From positions 248,001 through 312,000 of the forward strand of contig JAQGBZ010000030.1 in NCBI GenBank assembly GCA_034687125.1: a stretch of 64,000 nucleotides of DNA. The letters run 5' to 3'. The translations under genes and the position numbers were made by a program. The stretch's first letter is position 1, and every line of letters starts with the position of its first letter. Shown here in pieces: positions 14,773 to 28,492 of this stretch. Below the pieces are notes generated by a model. The model worked only from the letters and a program-made list of their open reading frames with translations, made no database searches and was not told where the DNA came from. Source of the DNA: Neelides folsomi. Its lineage: Eukaryota; Arthropoda; Collembola; Neelipleona; Neelidae.

Positions 14773-17700
14773 TCAAGGGTTGTCATCAGGGTCGTCATTG
14801 TTTGGCGAATGACTATTAGCCGGGCTAATGCTGCTCGTTGGGTGATCCCTCCCTCCGTGGTTGTAGAAGGCTGAGAGACTTTGTAAGGAGGATGAAGCTG
14901 GAAGAATTGGCTGTTGGGCCGCAAGGGCGGCTGCCATTGCGACGGCGGGCGAAGGAAATGGACTCGGGTACAACCTAAGAACAAATCCAATATCTCCTAT
15001 AAGCTTTAATTTAACCCGTGCTTTTACTAACATTAGATGCCGTTTCACCTTTATCATAAAGGCTTTATGTAAAAAACATTCCCTGGCATTTAAATTTAAC
15101 GCTCAAACCTTGCCAATTTTGACCAATGGAATTAATTGGCAGTAATTGGCACTTTAAGCCTTTCTGTAGTTTTACTCTAAGAAAAGGAATTTGACTAACC
15201 ATTGTTGTTCATACCTGTAGGGCATAGGTTTAGGAATGGCTGCCGCGGCTGCTTGTCTTGCCGCCGCATCAAAAGACGCCCAGGGAGAAAATGAAGTCGG
15301 GGCTGGAGCCGCCGAGTATATTCTTTGAAGAGCGGCGTAATTCCCAGCTTCTGCAAGGAGCTCAAGTCCAACTGCCGTTTGACGCTTCCATTTCGTTCTA
15401 CAATTCAAACATTTAAAAGAATTTAGACAATGGGTTTAAGAGCATTAGTCAACTTGAAGGTTCTCAAGTTCTCATCCTTTTTTGAGATGAAATCATTTAA
15501 AGTTTGGAAGATACATAAAAAGGAATTCTACTGAATCTACTCTATGGTACTACTCTATTGTACTACTGAATACTGTATGATATGTGTTTGAATACTCTAT
15601 GGTATGTTTCTGAATACTGTATGGTATGTATGGTATGATTATTATGAACCCAAGAATGCGATGATGTGTCTTTATCTACCAAAGTCTAAAGGATAAAAAG
15701 CTGAGTGAGATGAGTGTAATCAGGAGTGGATGAATGGAGATAGCGGAGAGGTGATGGGCCATATAATCATTAAACAGAGTCTGCTCGAAGCATTCGAGTT
15801 TAACGAACGTCATTTCCCAGCTAAGAATATGGATTATGATCTCTTGATTATTTTTGCTAAGGGATATTTGTGAGGTGAGGGGCTAATTATCTTCATCACA
15901 AAATACAAGTGGATGGGGGAATGCTCGCAGTGAATTCTCATAAGTAGTATGTGAAGAGTTGAACAAGCCCCAATCATCCTAACTCTACTGCGCACTCAGA
16001 ACTCTCCTAATGGGTTAATTAAGCAAACAATTAGGGTAAGTCATGCGATGAGTGTATAGAGTCGGTTCGAATTAATCCTTATTTTACTCTACATGGAGTA
16101 ATGGGGGAAACGAGTGGAAATCAGAGTGGAAGTTAGTAAATCCATTATTATCACCCATTGTTCTCTTGCACCTTTCACGCCGTCAAGATACATAGGGACA
16201 AATAGTTACATTTACTTTTAGTTGGAAAGAGAATAAAAATATCACTGCTACATTGACGATCACTATCTCACTAATAATACTTACTTTTACTTATAAGTAA
16301 TTGGTAATGAGCTTATGGGTTGTTGTAAAGTTAGACGTAGGAGTGATGCTAATTGTATTATTGTATTATCTCATTTTAAGTACAATAAAAGTCTTTTTAA
16401 ATAACATGACTCTATTTTCTCCTTGTTAGCCACAGTGAAGGATTTCCAATTTGAAGGAGGCAAATGCGTGAGACGAAATTAAATGTAGATTATTCCAATG
16501 ATCATACAAGGTCTTGAATCGGCTTAATGGGAGTGCTAAATTACCTTGTAATGGAATGGGAAGGAATGATAGCAAATATAGAACTTTGTGAGGGAGAAAT
16601 GGAAAAAATCATCATCAGGTCTTATCGGACCAATTCTCATTACAAGAATCATTTGAAGGTATTAATTTCCACTTACCGGCGGTTCTGATACCAGGTCTTG
16701 ACTTGGGTGTCGGTTAAATTCAGTTTCGCTGCCAGCTCCATTCTATAAATAATAAAATAGCACGAGACCATTAGAGGATAATTAATATTAATTTCAATTC
16801 TCTTTAACAATGCAATATAATCTAAACATAATACACAATGGTTAACTACTGTAACTTAACTAACTTGGGAACATTTAATTCTCAACTAATTGTAAGGAAT
16901 AATTAGCTACCTATCATCGTCAATTTAGATGAAGTGAAATTTAATTCAGCGAAAATTAAAAATGCAAAGGGTGAATGAAAAAATCCATATAATTAAATCC
17001 AAGTAGAAATTATCCCTGATTTAACAATACCTGATTAAGATCAAATTACTCTTTTATTTTATATTATGTTTGACAAACTCGAATTCTCATCGTTAATTAA
17101 TTACTCAATTAAACTAAATTGGTAATTATTCTACAAGCGCTCGAGAATGAAGGTTAGATTAATATTCCAACCAACTCCATTTTCCCAAACCTTGGATCGC
17201 TCGAGTGTATCTGAATTAATTTCTACGTGTTGTGAGAAACACACGGGCTCAATTTATTATTTTTACAAATTATCAAAAGTGAATGCTACATGATGTGCTT
17301 TAGTTAATTTAAACCATGTTATTTAACCATGTTATTTAACCATGTTAATATATTGAATCCACATAAAAAACCCTGTGATAATCCAATGGTGCAAATACCA
17401 AGTTGAACAATTACAAGTCCATTAAAAGCTCACTTCGTGTGGCATTAACAGACAAAGAAGTCTCATTAGCATTCGGATAAGATTTTTTCAAGATTTAGGT
17501 CTGATTTACTGAGCAAGTCTCATCAAAATGATATTAAAATAACATAAACGGGTATTAAATGTAATTAGCTCCTTGGATTGGCATACCCCTTTACTTTTAA
17601 GTGAGAAGATGAAGAGAAATAAAAGCTCGTTAAACTCCCTGCAAATGACTCTCAATTTAATTTAATTTAGTCGAGGGAAAGCAATTATTTATGCCTTTTC

Positions 17701-20700
17701 ATCCGGTTTTAAGAGATTTGCATAACAACTTGTTATAGCTTTCCTCATTTCCATAATCTCTCCCTTGAACTCGAGTGAAGTCGAGTTTTGAAATCTCAGA
17801 TCCCACAAAACACATGATAAATACTATAAAATCTTCCACTTCCCATTCTCCTCTCTCAGACTCCATGTTTTAAAACGTTAAAATTTTTAGAAAAAATTAA
17901 ACATTAACTAAAACGTGTGTAAATTCACAAGACATTCAATAATTAAACATTGTTAATTGTAATACAATGTACCATTTATCAATTAAAAATCCGTCATTTT
18001 TCTAAACTTTATTCTTCATAATATTAAATACAGTTGGGTGTATCATGTTAGATTAAATTGTTTTTCTTTTTCAGAAGATGAATTTCATAAAAATCGGCGA
18101 AAAAATAGGTTTTATAATGTTATGCAAAAACGTTGGAAAACAGGATTTCTCATGGATAAGGAACATTAGCTCGCTTGTAGCAGAGGAGATTGGGAGTATA
18201 AGTACATAAGTCTATGGATAAGTGAAACTGCTCCTTCTCTGAATAATTAAAAAGGGCTCCCACGTAGATGGGGAGATGGATGAACGAACGCTATCACATC
18301 TCCTCCTATTATGTTCAATGACGAGGCTCATTATGTCCATTAGTTCATAAGTAATTCTAATTGGCGACTCATTAATCAATCACTCAAATTCCTATCACAA
18401 GAATTTAATTATGACCCACGCCCATCGCCATATACTTACACAACACAACATTGCTGAACTGTACAAACACGTACTTCGACTTCAAATTGTTAAGATCTTA
18501 CATGACTTTATTTATTGTTATTAGTGGAAATAAAATAATAAGACATTCTCGTGCTGCATGAAACAAACCATCTTGCATTAACTTTAACTAATTGTAATAT
18601 ATACCTTAAGACATTCAGTTCATTTAGCATACGATTTCCTAACTCTTTGGAATTGTATTTAAAGTAAGATTTTTACCGATCTTGTACAGAGAGGTATTTC
18701 TGCCGCTCAAAACTCTTTTCAAGAGTTTGAAGTTGATGGTCTGTGAAGGCAGTTCTTGCTTTTCTTTGTTTCTTGCTGTTGCTCACACTCGACGAGTGGC
18801 TATTTGACCCAGGGATGATAATTCCAGAATGGTGATGTCCAAGTCCACCATCGCTTCTGGTACTGTCGGCATCATCATCATCTTTATGACTCCCTGATCA
18901 AAGAACAAAATGGAATTAAAATTTGAGTACAAACTTTTTATTAATTAAACTTTGATTGCTTGTAATTAAAGATAAAAGAGGCCAAATGAAAGATTTTTCG
19001 CATCCATAATGCTCATCCATTTGTAAAGTCGTAAAACTCTCTCTGGTAAAATGATATTTGTAATCGTTGATTTTCCTCTCACTCTGATTGCAATCCGAAT
19101 ACTCCCAATTTATACGCTTCTTTGTATATTAGAACCGAGCAAGTTTATTATTTTGGAAGAGTAGTGGAAAACTAATTAAGAGTTTGTTCTTAATTACGCT
19201 TCACAGAGTTCCTGTTTTTCACTACCTTTTTAGTTATTGAGCTCCTCTTTTGTTCTCATTTCCTATCTCTAAAACTTCACAAATTGAAAGGCCTTATAAG
19301 AAGGAGCGCTAATAAAGTAATTACGGAAAATTTGCATATTATTACGCTCGTATCTCTTCCCCAATCTGGCTTTATTATTGAGAGGAAGTATTTAGAAATG
19401 AATAAATAACAATCACGGCCCATTTCTTATTTCTGAACAATGGCTCTACAACTAAAAGGGCAAATAACTACAAAAAACGTCATTTGAGAAAATGACCATT
19501 GACCTTATCTCTGTTTCAGGCTCGGCCGTTTACAGGAATCCTTTATTTCAACGAATCGGCACTTAATTAGCCATTAGAGCTTTAGAACTTCTATTTCCAC
19601 CAAATGCGTATGCTTATAATGCTTTTGGGAGATATGGGAATTGGTATGGGAAATGACTCTGATTGTTGTACAACATTAACTTGTACTCGCATGCGTAAAA
19701 ATGTACGACAGCGAGTTTTGACTCTCGTGTAAAAATAAAAAAGGATTTATTGTTGAGTTAATTGGGGCAAAAGTAAGTTAATGGTAAAGTGAGTGGAGAC
19801 ATGCATGGGATGGGAAAGGGCTAATCATAATTGATCTGATTACATACATAGTTTAGCCCATTATATTTAATTCCTTCGCAGTATTCAAATATTCGACTGT
19901 TCAAATATACGCACTTTGATTACTCCTTAAATATTTCCTTGAACATTTCGTTTCAATTATTTATTTGTGGAGATTATTCAACTGATATATTTGCATATAA
20001 GGTCTTTAATTTATTTTTCTTGCATGGAGTTAATAAATGTAAATTATTTACATTTAACATAGCACAGCACAACACGTTTAAAATCCTTTCAATTCAGTTT
20101 ATTATAAATGTGCATAAATAACAACATACCAATTAATTTAACTACAATATTTAACCCAACTACAATATTTATATAAAATAGGTACATGTGTACTAATGAT
20201 AGTACTCTTTCGGAATTATTTGTTCTTGAAATAAACCAATTAGTTAGATTTTAAGATTATCATTTTGTAATTTCGAGGTTTAGCTAATAAATCGAGTCAA
20301 GTGAAGGTTTAGCGTAAATATTTTATTTGATTCAAGTATTAAAAATATTTTATTATCAGACTGTCTGTTTAGCTTTGTGAGTTTAAATGTTATGAGGAGG
20401 AAGAATGTTAACTTGTAAAGGAAATCAAGATAGCATTAAAAGCATTTCTAAACAATAATATAATTTAACAAACTTTTGCATTTAGAAACTTTATCCAATT
20501 TGCAATTGTTCAAATGTGATTAATACTTAAGGAACTTGATATCAACAATAATGCATAATGAATTGTTTGCGTAGTTTTCTACTAAAAGCCCAGGTTGTAT
20601 TTCCTCGATTGCCTTCTGTTCCTTCCTCTTCATGACTTATTTAGATGTCTCGGATAAGACATCCCTCAAAAGGAACAGGAATCACATAAATGTGTAACTG

Positions 20701-22126
20701 TCTTTCAATTGAGCCCCATTGCGTGTTTCAACTCAATCAGAAGTACCTCAGGTTTGCCTATCTCCCCACAATGCCAAAAGAAGTCCGTGAATGTAATATT
20801 ATTAAATCAAATCAAACGAGTGAAAATAATTGAGAGCTCGTTCAGAAAACACATGTTCCTCATTGAAAATACATTCATCATAATTGGAAATCTCCTTCGT
20901 CATCCACATTAATACAAAGCTCATTTCCCCCAAAGCTAATATTAACTGGTTGCACGGTATGGAGCCGTGTGGAACATAATAAGGGAAGAAAATGACCAAT
21001 TTTCCTAGAATCCACAATGAGCAAACTTAAATTTACCATTGCGTTGATAATATACAAGTAGTAGAGCATATTGTATGCCAATAGAAAAGAGCTGAAATGA
21101 GCTTGGTAAAATGATTTAAACAATTGGGAAATCGGTGGAATTGAAAAAATAAAAAGGCGAACATGAAAAGGATGATGAAAATGTTGGGGGATGGTGGAAG
21201 TGAAAAGGTAAATTGGAATGAGTGATTTCCTCTTAGGGTCTTAAAACACTTGGTTTATTTGACCATTTGTATTGGACATGTGGACATAGACATATGGCCA
21301 TTATTCTTATTGATATTTATTTTAACTATTTTATATTGACAGTATGTGGAGTGGTTGGCGCTGTCAAAATGTGTGCTGTGTGTTCGTGGTTCGACTCTCA
21401 AATCCAATGAATTATTAAATGAGTCAATCAGTGGGACACTGATTGAGGCTAATGTAACATTTAAACCTCACAAAGACTGAAAAGTCTACAAGAGATATAG
21501 AAAAACTCTGTTCAACTCACCAATCGTTCTTTCATGAATTTTGTAACAGTTTGGAAAATTCCTTTTACATTACGTAATAGACTATCAATATATGAAGACC
21601 ATCTGGCATTTTGAATCTACACGCTCTTTTATTTTATAATCTCAATTTTATAAAATATTGGTATTGATAGAAAAACTCAAAGTCTTCCTACTAAGGAAGT
21701 AATTACAATAAGTAATTGTAATTAATTATCACTATTAAGTTTACAAATTAGTTAAAATAATAAATTGAACAAAAATGAATTTTTACCTTTGATCGACTCG
21801 GAATCGTCATAATCTGATGAATCTCCACAGGATCGTCGATGAAAACTGAGGTCTTTTGGAAGTTCAGCGGCGGGGTTTGCTGGTGAAAAGGGTGAAGAAT
21901 TGAGATCTCGGTCCAACTCGTTCTTTTCAACATCGTGGTCTCGATCTCGGGTCTTCAGAGGCGGGGCAGCCGAGGAAAGGATGTCGTTGATGAGGAACCT
22001 CGCCCTCTTCATCCCGCTCTGAACCGGTGGCCCGCCTTCCGACTTTTCCATCGGGGACACGACGAGCTTTTCTTGTTGCGATGATGGGAGAGATATAGCA
22101 TTCACAGTCATATTTAACAATGACAT
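14773..22126 (-). CDS. Barhl: BarH/BARHL-class homeobox transcription factor, five exons
   Basis: Nuclear DNA-binding regulator of the Bar class, which in other animals specifies sensory and neural cell fates. Coding exons in transcript order: 22126-21787, 18893-18677, 16742-16677, 15397-15215, 14974-14773; every junction keeps frame, giving 335 aa. Residues 44-50 (FLINDIL) form the eh1/FIL repressor motif of Bar proteins. The homeodomain spans about 156-215 and carries TWYQNRRTKWKR with the invariant W48, N51 and R53. It is followed by the Bar-type extension [16 protein letters not shown]. Acidic/His/Ser-rich linker at 115-153; Ala/Pro-rich C-terminus. Two introns interrupt the homeobox, each splitting an Arg CGA codon. 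The start is the first ATG after an in-frame TGA at 22157-22159; a second ATG lies five codons on. The family is certain; BARHL versus insect B-H naming is not resolved. Confidence 0.96.
14975..15214 (-). other. BarH intron 4 (240 nt)
   Basis: The shortest intron of the gene, phase 2, joining TAC-AG to G-TTG. The donor is gtatga and the acceptor ttcttag. Nothing else was noted in it. Confidence 0.9.
15532..15640. repeat. Degenerate minisatellite in BarH intron 3
   Basis: Imperfect direct repeats built on words such as CTGAATACT, CTATGGTA and GGTATGT follow one another over about 110 bp. The last part, TATGGTATGTATGGTATG, is a short-period expansion. It lies inside the 1,279-nt third intron and looks like replication slippage. 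Confidence 0.7.
17093..17128. promoter_or_regulatory. Homeodomain core sites in BarH intron 2
   Basis: TTAATTAATTA (17093-17103), CAATTAA (17106-17112) and TAATTA (17123-17128) lie within 36 bp of the 1,934-nt second intron. They match the TAATTA/CAATTA cores bound by many homeodomains, Bar class included. An intronic autoregulatory element is possible but not shown; AT-rich sequence gives such words by chance. Confidence 0.2.
17312..17346. repeat. 13-bp tandem repeat, about three copies, in BarH intron 2
   Basis: The unit AACCATGTTATTT repeats with a 13-bp period at 17312, 17325 and 17338; the third copy is partial. No coding function, since it is intronic. Confidence 0.85.
21345..21398 (+). 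repeat. tRNA-like (SINE-head-like) relic in BarH intron 1
   Basis: TGTGGAGTGGTTGGCG (21345-21360) resembles the A box of tRNA-derived SINE heads (type GTGG..AGTGGTTAGCGCTGTC), and GGTTCGACTC (21388-21397) is a good B box. The spacing suits an RNA polymerase III internal promoter. The T-arm and acceptor stem do not pair properly, so it is not a functional tRNA gene. I call it a decayed tRNA-derived SINE or tRNA pseudogene; the 3' end of any SINE is not defined. Confidence 0.4.
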
Positions 22127-22620
22127 GCATATAAGCAAAACTTTGTCCGTTTTCTCTCACACCCGGCCGACGCTCTTGGTAGCCAAATTCGATCAATCTC
22201 CCAAAACTTCCAATCTCTTCAACTCTAAAACGTTTTCTTCGCTTTAGCTTTTCTTCATTTCAACCAGATTCTTCAATTTCGTAATTTCTCAATTCTCAAC
22301 AAATCTTCCCCCAAATCGCGGAATAAATCCCGTGACCGTAGCAAAAGGGGACAAATGAGACTGAGGTTCCCCAAAACAAACTTACAATCCCACGCACAAT
22401 CAAAATCAACGTTCAACAGCTTGTAATCACAACTCACAATTTATTCCCAAAGTTCAATTAGTTCAAAATAGCCAAATAAATATTAATTGTAGTCACTTGA
22501 TCTTTTATTTTGATTTAACTCTTTAGAAATTTTAATGTTTTTAAACTCTTTTCATTTTCCTAAATATGAAGTGCGATCTTAAAGTGATCTTGATGATCTT
22601 AGTTAGTTATTTTTAGGGCT
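22127..22620 (-). promoter_or_regulatory. BarH 5' leader and promoter-proximal region
   Basis: Sequence directly upstream of the BarH start codon. It contains the in-frame TGA (22157-22159) that limits the reading frame. No clear TATA box or initiator could be picked out, and no transcription start can be placed. An upstream non-coding exon remains possible. Confidence 0.4.
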
Positions 22621-24867
22621 GTTAATTGTTAAATGGTGAAGATGAGAGTGTTTTGTGAACTGTCGGAGGGAGGACTGGGGCGAGAGGGTATGTTGTGGGG
22701 AGATGCGAATGGGAGCCTCTTAACTTGTTGCTGGTCCAAGGCGACTGAGCGGAGGGATCGAGGTAGAGGCACACTTGGAGGTAATGGACCAGCCCCTCCA
22801 AACCCATTGGTTCGGCCCACCCTATCCCATCAGAGGACCTCCGCCTAATCGCCCACACCACACAATCCGGCTCCGTTTATGCAATCAGTCGCCAATCTGT
22901 CAGATCAACCAACATCTTCACCCGTCCTCCAATAGTCACCTTCCTTCTTTGCTCCACCACTCCGTTGAGTCCTCCTTCGTTCAATTACCATTCCTTAGGA
23001 TCAGTTCCGATCCAGGGCATAATGATGGGAAAATAATTTCGGCAGTTCCCTGTCCGCTATATGAGTTTTATTATCTTGATAATCTCCCTTAAACCCCTTT
23101 GATCGGTCTATCACACCATCTCACTCGTTGTACTTCACTCATCAACTGACGAGCTTTTTACATTAGATTCCCATTGTTGAGGGGAATATGACACTTAATG
23201 AGTCACAATTCACAAAGCGATTTTTATATTGCCATTACATGTACCATTACCATTATGAACCCCATAAAATCTCAATATTACAGAATTTTGACCCAAGTTG
23301 AATTTAGGGGTTTAATTCTAACTAGAGGAATTCATTTATTTAGTTAGGATTTTAGGTGAATTAAAAGAGAAAAGAGAAGGCCGGAACTTCCTTGTTCCCA
23401 ACTCATTCGCGAACTGAATTTGCCATGTTCTTCTATGAATACTTGATGAATGGGATTATTTATTTACGAATAGATTAGTTATAACATGGCTTTTTATTCA
23501 ATTTATTTTCCCCACTCATTCATGACTCATCTTTCAAAGAAAAAGATAGGAATTTAATTCTCTCCTTTACACCCTCACCACCACCACCATTATGCAGAGT
23601 TTCATTGGCCTTTTCATCCCATTGGAAATTGACATCCAGTGAATAGAATTTTCTTTTATTTAAAACAATTTTTTCCACTCCCATTTACCTCTTTAGTGTC
23701 CTATCTCCGAACGATAAGAGCTGAACACATTGGGTGTGAGGGCGGACCAGAAGTGTCGATGAACGTTGTTAAATGGACAAAAGGACCAACCTCCATTTCC
23801 ACACAGATCAACCGATATGGCCAATACTTTATATCAATTTATCAATGATGGATAATACTCCCACAGCCCTCAATAAACCATTTTTGAATAAACCACACAA
23901 TGGTCTTTTACAAGCCCATGTCCCTGGACAATAGAAATGACAATAACACACTTGCTTCCTCTTTTTCTCTATTGAGTCTCAATTTCCTCATTCATCGCCT
24001 CTCTAGATAATAATTGTAGACATTATATCTACGGCATGAATTGGCAAATTGGACCTCAAAGGCTGAATGGACGAGGGACATTAGATCAAACAGAAAAGGC
24101 CATCAATGGACAAGGTGAATTTGGGTGGAATTTAAAAGGATAATATTTCTCGATGTATTTCTAAAGAAGATTTCCAGCCCATTAATGGCATATTTATACT
24201 CTATTTTATAATAGAGTCGTGATAGTGTGGATAAGAATTTGAGAGAAATAGAGTAGTTTAGATGGGATAAAAAATAATAAGAGGCGAATCATTCATCCGG
24301 GCTCCCGTTCTCCATTTTTTGCTTGTTGTCGTCCCTTACTAGAATTTATCTTTTATATCATCATGTTTTTGTAATTCGGTATTGAGTGGATCCCGCGTGT
24401 GTCTCGGAATAGACCCCAATTTGTTTCGTGGGTGCTGCAGAAGGGAATTGAAGTGGGGACATGCGAGCGGATTCTCCGTCCCACATCAATTTCATCATCA
24501 TCATCTCCTCTCTCATGGATGGATCCCTTCTTATCTCATATGTGTATGCGGTATGGTAATGGTGGTGGGCTTGTGTATGAACGCGTCCTTTTTGTTCCGG
24601 ATGTTCTACTTTGATAGATCCACACCGAATTCATGCCTAACAAGCATGAGACAGCAAACCTGCGTTTTGGACCCTAAAAAGAATTTTCTATCCCTTTTCC
24701 TTTCCTACAACTCCTTTTTAAGGGAAGTTGTTCTTCTTTGGTAATTTGTCCAACTTATTCACTACATATATATAAATTATCCACTCGGATATTTACTTCT
24801 ACTTTATAAAAAAAGATGAGGAGGGAAGGTGTGTGTACAATACTATATGTATGGATTAATGCGCTTC

Positions 24868-24887
24868 TCATCATCATCATCATCATC
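24868..24887. repeat. (TCA)n microsatellite
   Basis: Six TCA triplets followed by TC. A shorter run of the same triplet occurs near 24,490. Simple slippage repeat with no coding frame assigned. Confidence 0.9.
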
Positions 24888-27800
24888 TTTTTTTCCTCAA
24901 TTCACTCACTTTGTAGATTTTAAGGGGGACAATTGGGAATGCAATGTACGCGCCGTTCTCCAATCTTCTCCTTAATTCATAACCCCATAATTCAAGGAGA
25001 TGAAATAAATTATATTGTAATAAAGGCGGCACGGCTCTCCCATTCTTGTTTTCTTCTCTTGGAAAATGATTAGATTGTATTTTATTGAGGGTATTTGCCT
25101 GCCATTGCCACCAATCAAGGAGCGAAGTTAGTTTATGAATGCTCTTCCCCTCAGAGCCCCGTTGAATGGGCTTCAATTCATCTCAATTGAAATTGTGTAT
25201 GGTAATGAGATTGGAGCAGGTTGGAGAATTTCGTGCAGACGAAGGGGATTCTAAGAGCTCATTTAGTTTCAATACAATAAACATTTAAGTAGGAATTGGG
25301 TGTTTGGGAAAAAGAAGCCTTCTCCGAAATCATCATAATCACACACACCTCCGAAGGAGACACAAAAGAAAAGGAAAAAATCATCATCATCAAGAGCCAG
25401 GGGAGTTAATAATATTCCCATTCACTATATATCCCAACTTCGGAATGTCAGGGAATCCAAGGCTCTATTCACTAGGGAGCACAACATGAATTCCGGGAAA
25501 TCTTCACTCGGTGATTCCCCTTCCTCTGATAAATAAATAAAAAGAAAACCATTCGTCTTATTGCTTCGAATTAAATCTCCTGGTTATTCCTTTTAGTTTA
25601 CGCTAAAGAACCAAAGAACATCTTATGCCAAATACTTTTAAGTATCTATACTAAAGATACATATTACTTGCTACTGTACATAGAACGCATCTACTTAAAT
25701 TAAGTAATATTATAAAGTACCTTAAACTTAGCATTAAAATCTTACAATGTTTGTAATATTCCTCGTTTAGTTTTTTACAAATTATTTAGATAAAAGGTAT
25801 GAAACATACTTGAACATACTTTTAAAGAGTATTTAGTATGTCCTAAATATGTATTATAAACATAAGATATGAAGGCAGTTTAATTTAAGATGCAAATTTG
25901 TATCAAATTTGTATTCAAGTCAAGGAGAATTGATGAGAAAATCTTTTAATCTACCCAGTTGAGACCACTTTAGTTAGAAGAGGAATATCTGGAGTTTGTA
26001 AGTGGAAGGGAGTTTTGTGAATAGGCATAAAGCACACCCTGGCACCGGCCAATTTACGAACATAATGGAAACATAATAGGAGTCATTCGTTCTCGAGTGA
26101 ACCAATAACACCTTGTCTTTTGCTCATATGCATTCTATTATTATAATCCACATTTGAAATCCATTCTTCTTCGACACTCAACACGGGTGTTTTATTAATG
26201 TTCCTTCCGATCCTTCCTAGAGGGTAATAAATGCACATAAAACACATGTAGGAAATATCCCCTTCTTTCACCCCTTCAGATTCCTCAATAAATAATAAGG
26301 AAAGTAAACGAATAAATCGAAACATCTTTGAAATTGAAGAGGTGAAAATCCAAGTCTTTCATCGATCCTCTCCCAATATGTATATTTATGCGGGGGTACG
26401 TCAAGGAGCTGGGAGAGAATGATTAGTCTCTCCATTGTCAAGTTAATTGCTTCTCAGTCACGTTGAGTTAAACCAATCCGGAGTCAAAAGACTTCTCAAT
26501 ACATCGATGGTGAACAAAAAGAATATTCCCCCTTTACATCCGTGTGCATGTTACTTTTATATAAACATTCCCTTTAAGGTACTTACCACTTTTCCCTTTT
26601 ATCGTACTTTTCTGTTAAACACCAGAATAATGAATAATACTTAGTTTATGAACAATAACACGAGTACTCGCACAATCATACAATGACACAAAGAATTAAT
26701 AATTAATAAGTGAAATAATTCCAGGCAGTTCCGGACCTTCCCCTCGGATCTCTCCCTTTACTAAAAGCAATGTATCCGATAAGAGTAACTAGAGTATGTA
26801 CACTACACTACCTGTATGTACGTATTATAAGTAGGTATTATATTAAATACATCCTTTATCTCCTGGGTACTTCTACTCAGGTGAATAAATTCTCGCTCAA
26901 ATGATGATAATGAATAATGTCTGTGAAGCTCAAGCCTTTTCTGCGTACACCAAGTTATTATATGAATTCTGTATTATATGATGTCTACTGTGGGTGTATT
27001 AAATACACCTTGATGGTATAGTTATTATTATAAGGTATTAAGTTAAGATAGGCATTTAGATATAAAAATTTGGAGAGTCGAGTAATAATTCGAGCATGAA
27101 AAGACTGACAAAAGAGGTTGCATATGGCCGGAAGGAAATTGTTTAAACCGATTAGAGGAGACAAAAGCCATTTCCGCAACGCACCGATTTCATTGTTGGG
27201 CCCAAGCTGGGAACCCTGGCTCAATCGCACTTCAGAATCAACCCTTATCGTCCACCCGAATTGACAACCAGAGACGCTCCCCCTCCATTCACTCCGCTCA
27301 ACAATGAGGACTCATTCATCCAAACATCATACTTTATTTAACATACACTTACCTCTGTACCTGACGTCCACTTTCCACCGCCTTCCTTCATTATCCACGG
27401 TTGGTCCTGTTGTAGGTAAATTCACGCGTTTAGAACTCATCTCCCGCCTCATTTGGGAGTCAAGTTGGTGAGGATGAAGCTGTCTTTGTATACACTTTTT
27501 ATAAATCCTCCGGCTCAACATTGGAAGTTTTCATGGGCGAAGGGGCAGAGGGTTTGTATTGTGCTGTGTGTACTAATAAAATTATCTCCTCGTTTCATTT
27601 CTCAAGTTAACTGATCTGGGCGATTCTCCTTTTGACTTATCTTCGCAATTAGGGAAATGAGGCCAATTTGGGTGGAATACAGAAACTGCCCAGGAGGCTT
27701 CTCCGGTTCCTTAATCCAACAACACACCGCCTCTCGCTCCCTCATTATTCAACATCAATTTGGAGATCTTCAGCACCAGCGTCTTTGAATCAGATAATTG

Positions 27801-28492
27801 AAGGAAATGGATCCTTCACTAAACAGGCAGGGCTCGGAGCGAAAGAATAAAATGATAGATTTAATTCTCCAGGCAGTTGAATAAATTCGCCCTCGGACCA
27901 TTTTACACTCTAACGATACTTATTAACTATTTAAGCTTAAATTCGTTTTGGGTCTGGTAATGATGCGTCGTTGACTTTGAACATCAACACTTGGCTTTTA
28001 CCGGGTGTGATGTCGATTAATAATGGAATAATGGAATCATTATTTAAGGTAAGTGTACAAGACCCTGAATTTATTAATTTATATTCAAGGGAGAATTTTA
28101 ACAAATGACAGGTTTGTATACATACGATCGTACAAAATGATGTTGCATGGTGAACAAATTCATGAAACACTTTTGTATTAATACTCAATGCTATGCATGT
28201 ACTGGATAAACGCTTTGTTTATTAGTAAAGATTATACTTATGTAAGTTACGGATATATTCCATAAAAATATATTCCATATCTATTATGTATAGCATGTGA
28301 GAATGTATGTGAAATATACCATTTACAATTCACATGTTTAAAATGAGTATTTTAACTAATGCACCTCTTATTATTATTTAGAAAAATTCCTTTTATGCGT
28401 ACAAACAAATAAAGGTTAGGAAAAGAAAGGGAATTACAAATTACAAGTTTCCATATTGAGTATCATCAATTGAATTACAGGCGTCAGGTGTG

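Noticed and set aside
16063-16077. GGTTCGAATTAATCC resembling a tRNA B box
   Set aside because: No A box at the right distance and no stem pairing around it.
22136-22138. TTG twelve bases upstream of the BarH ATG as an alternative start
   Set aside because: Non-ATG starts are rare in animals and an ATG that keeps the eh1 motif follows at once; the upstream in-frame TGA limits the frame anyway.
27937-28188. An 83-codon minus-strand open frame with fairly protein-like composition
   Set aside because: It lacks an ATG at the 5' end (it would start at TTG), has no family resemblance and no clear splice partners.
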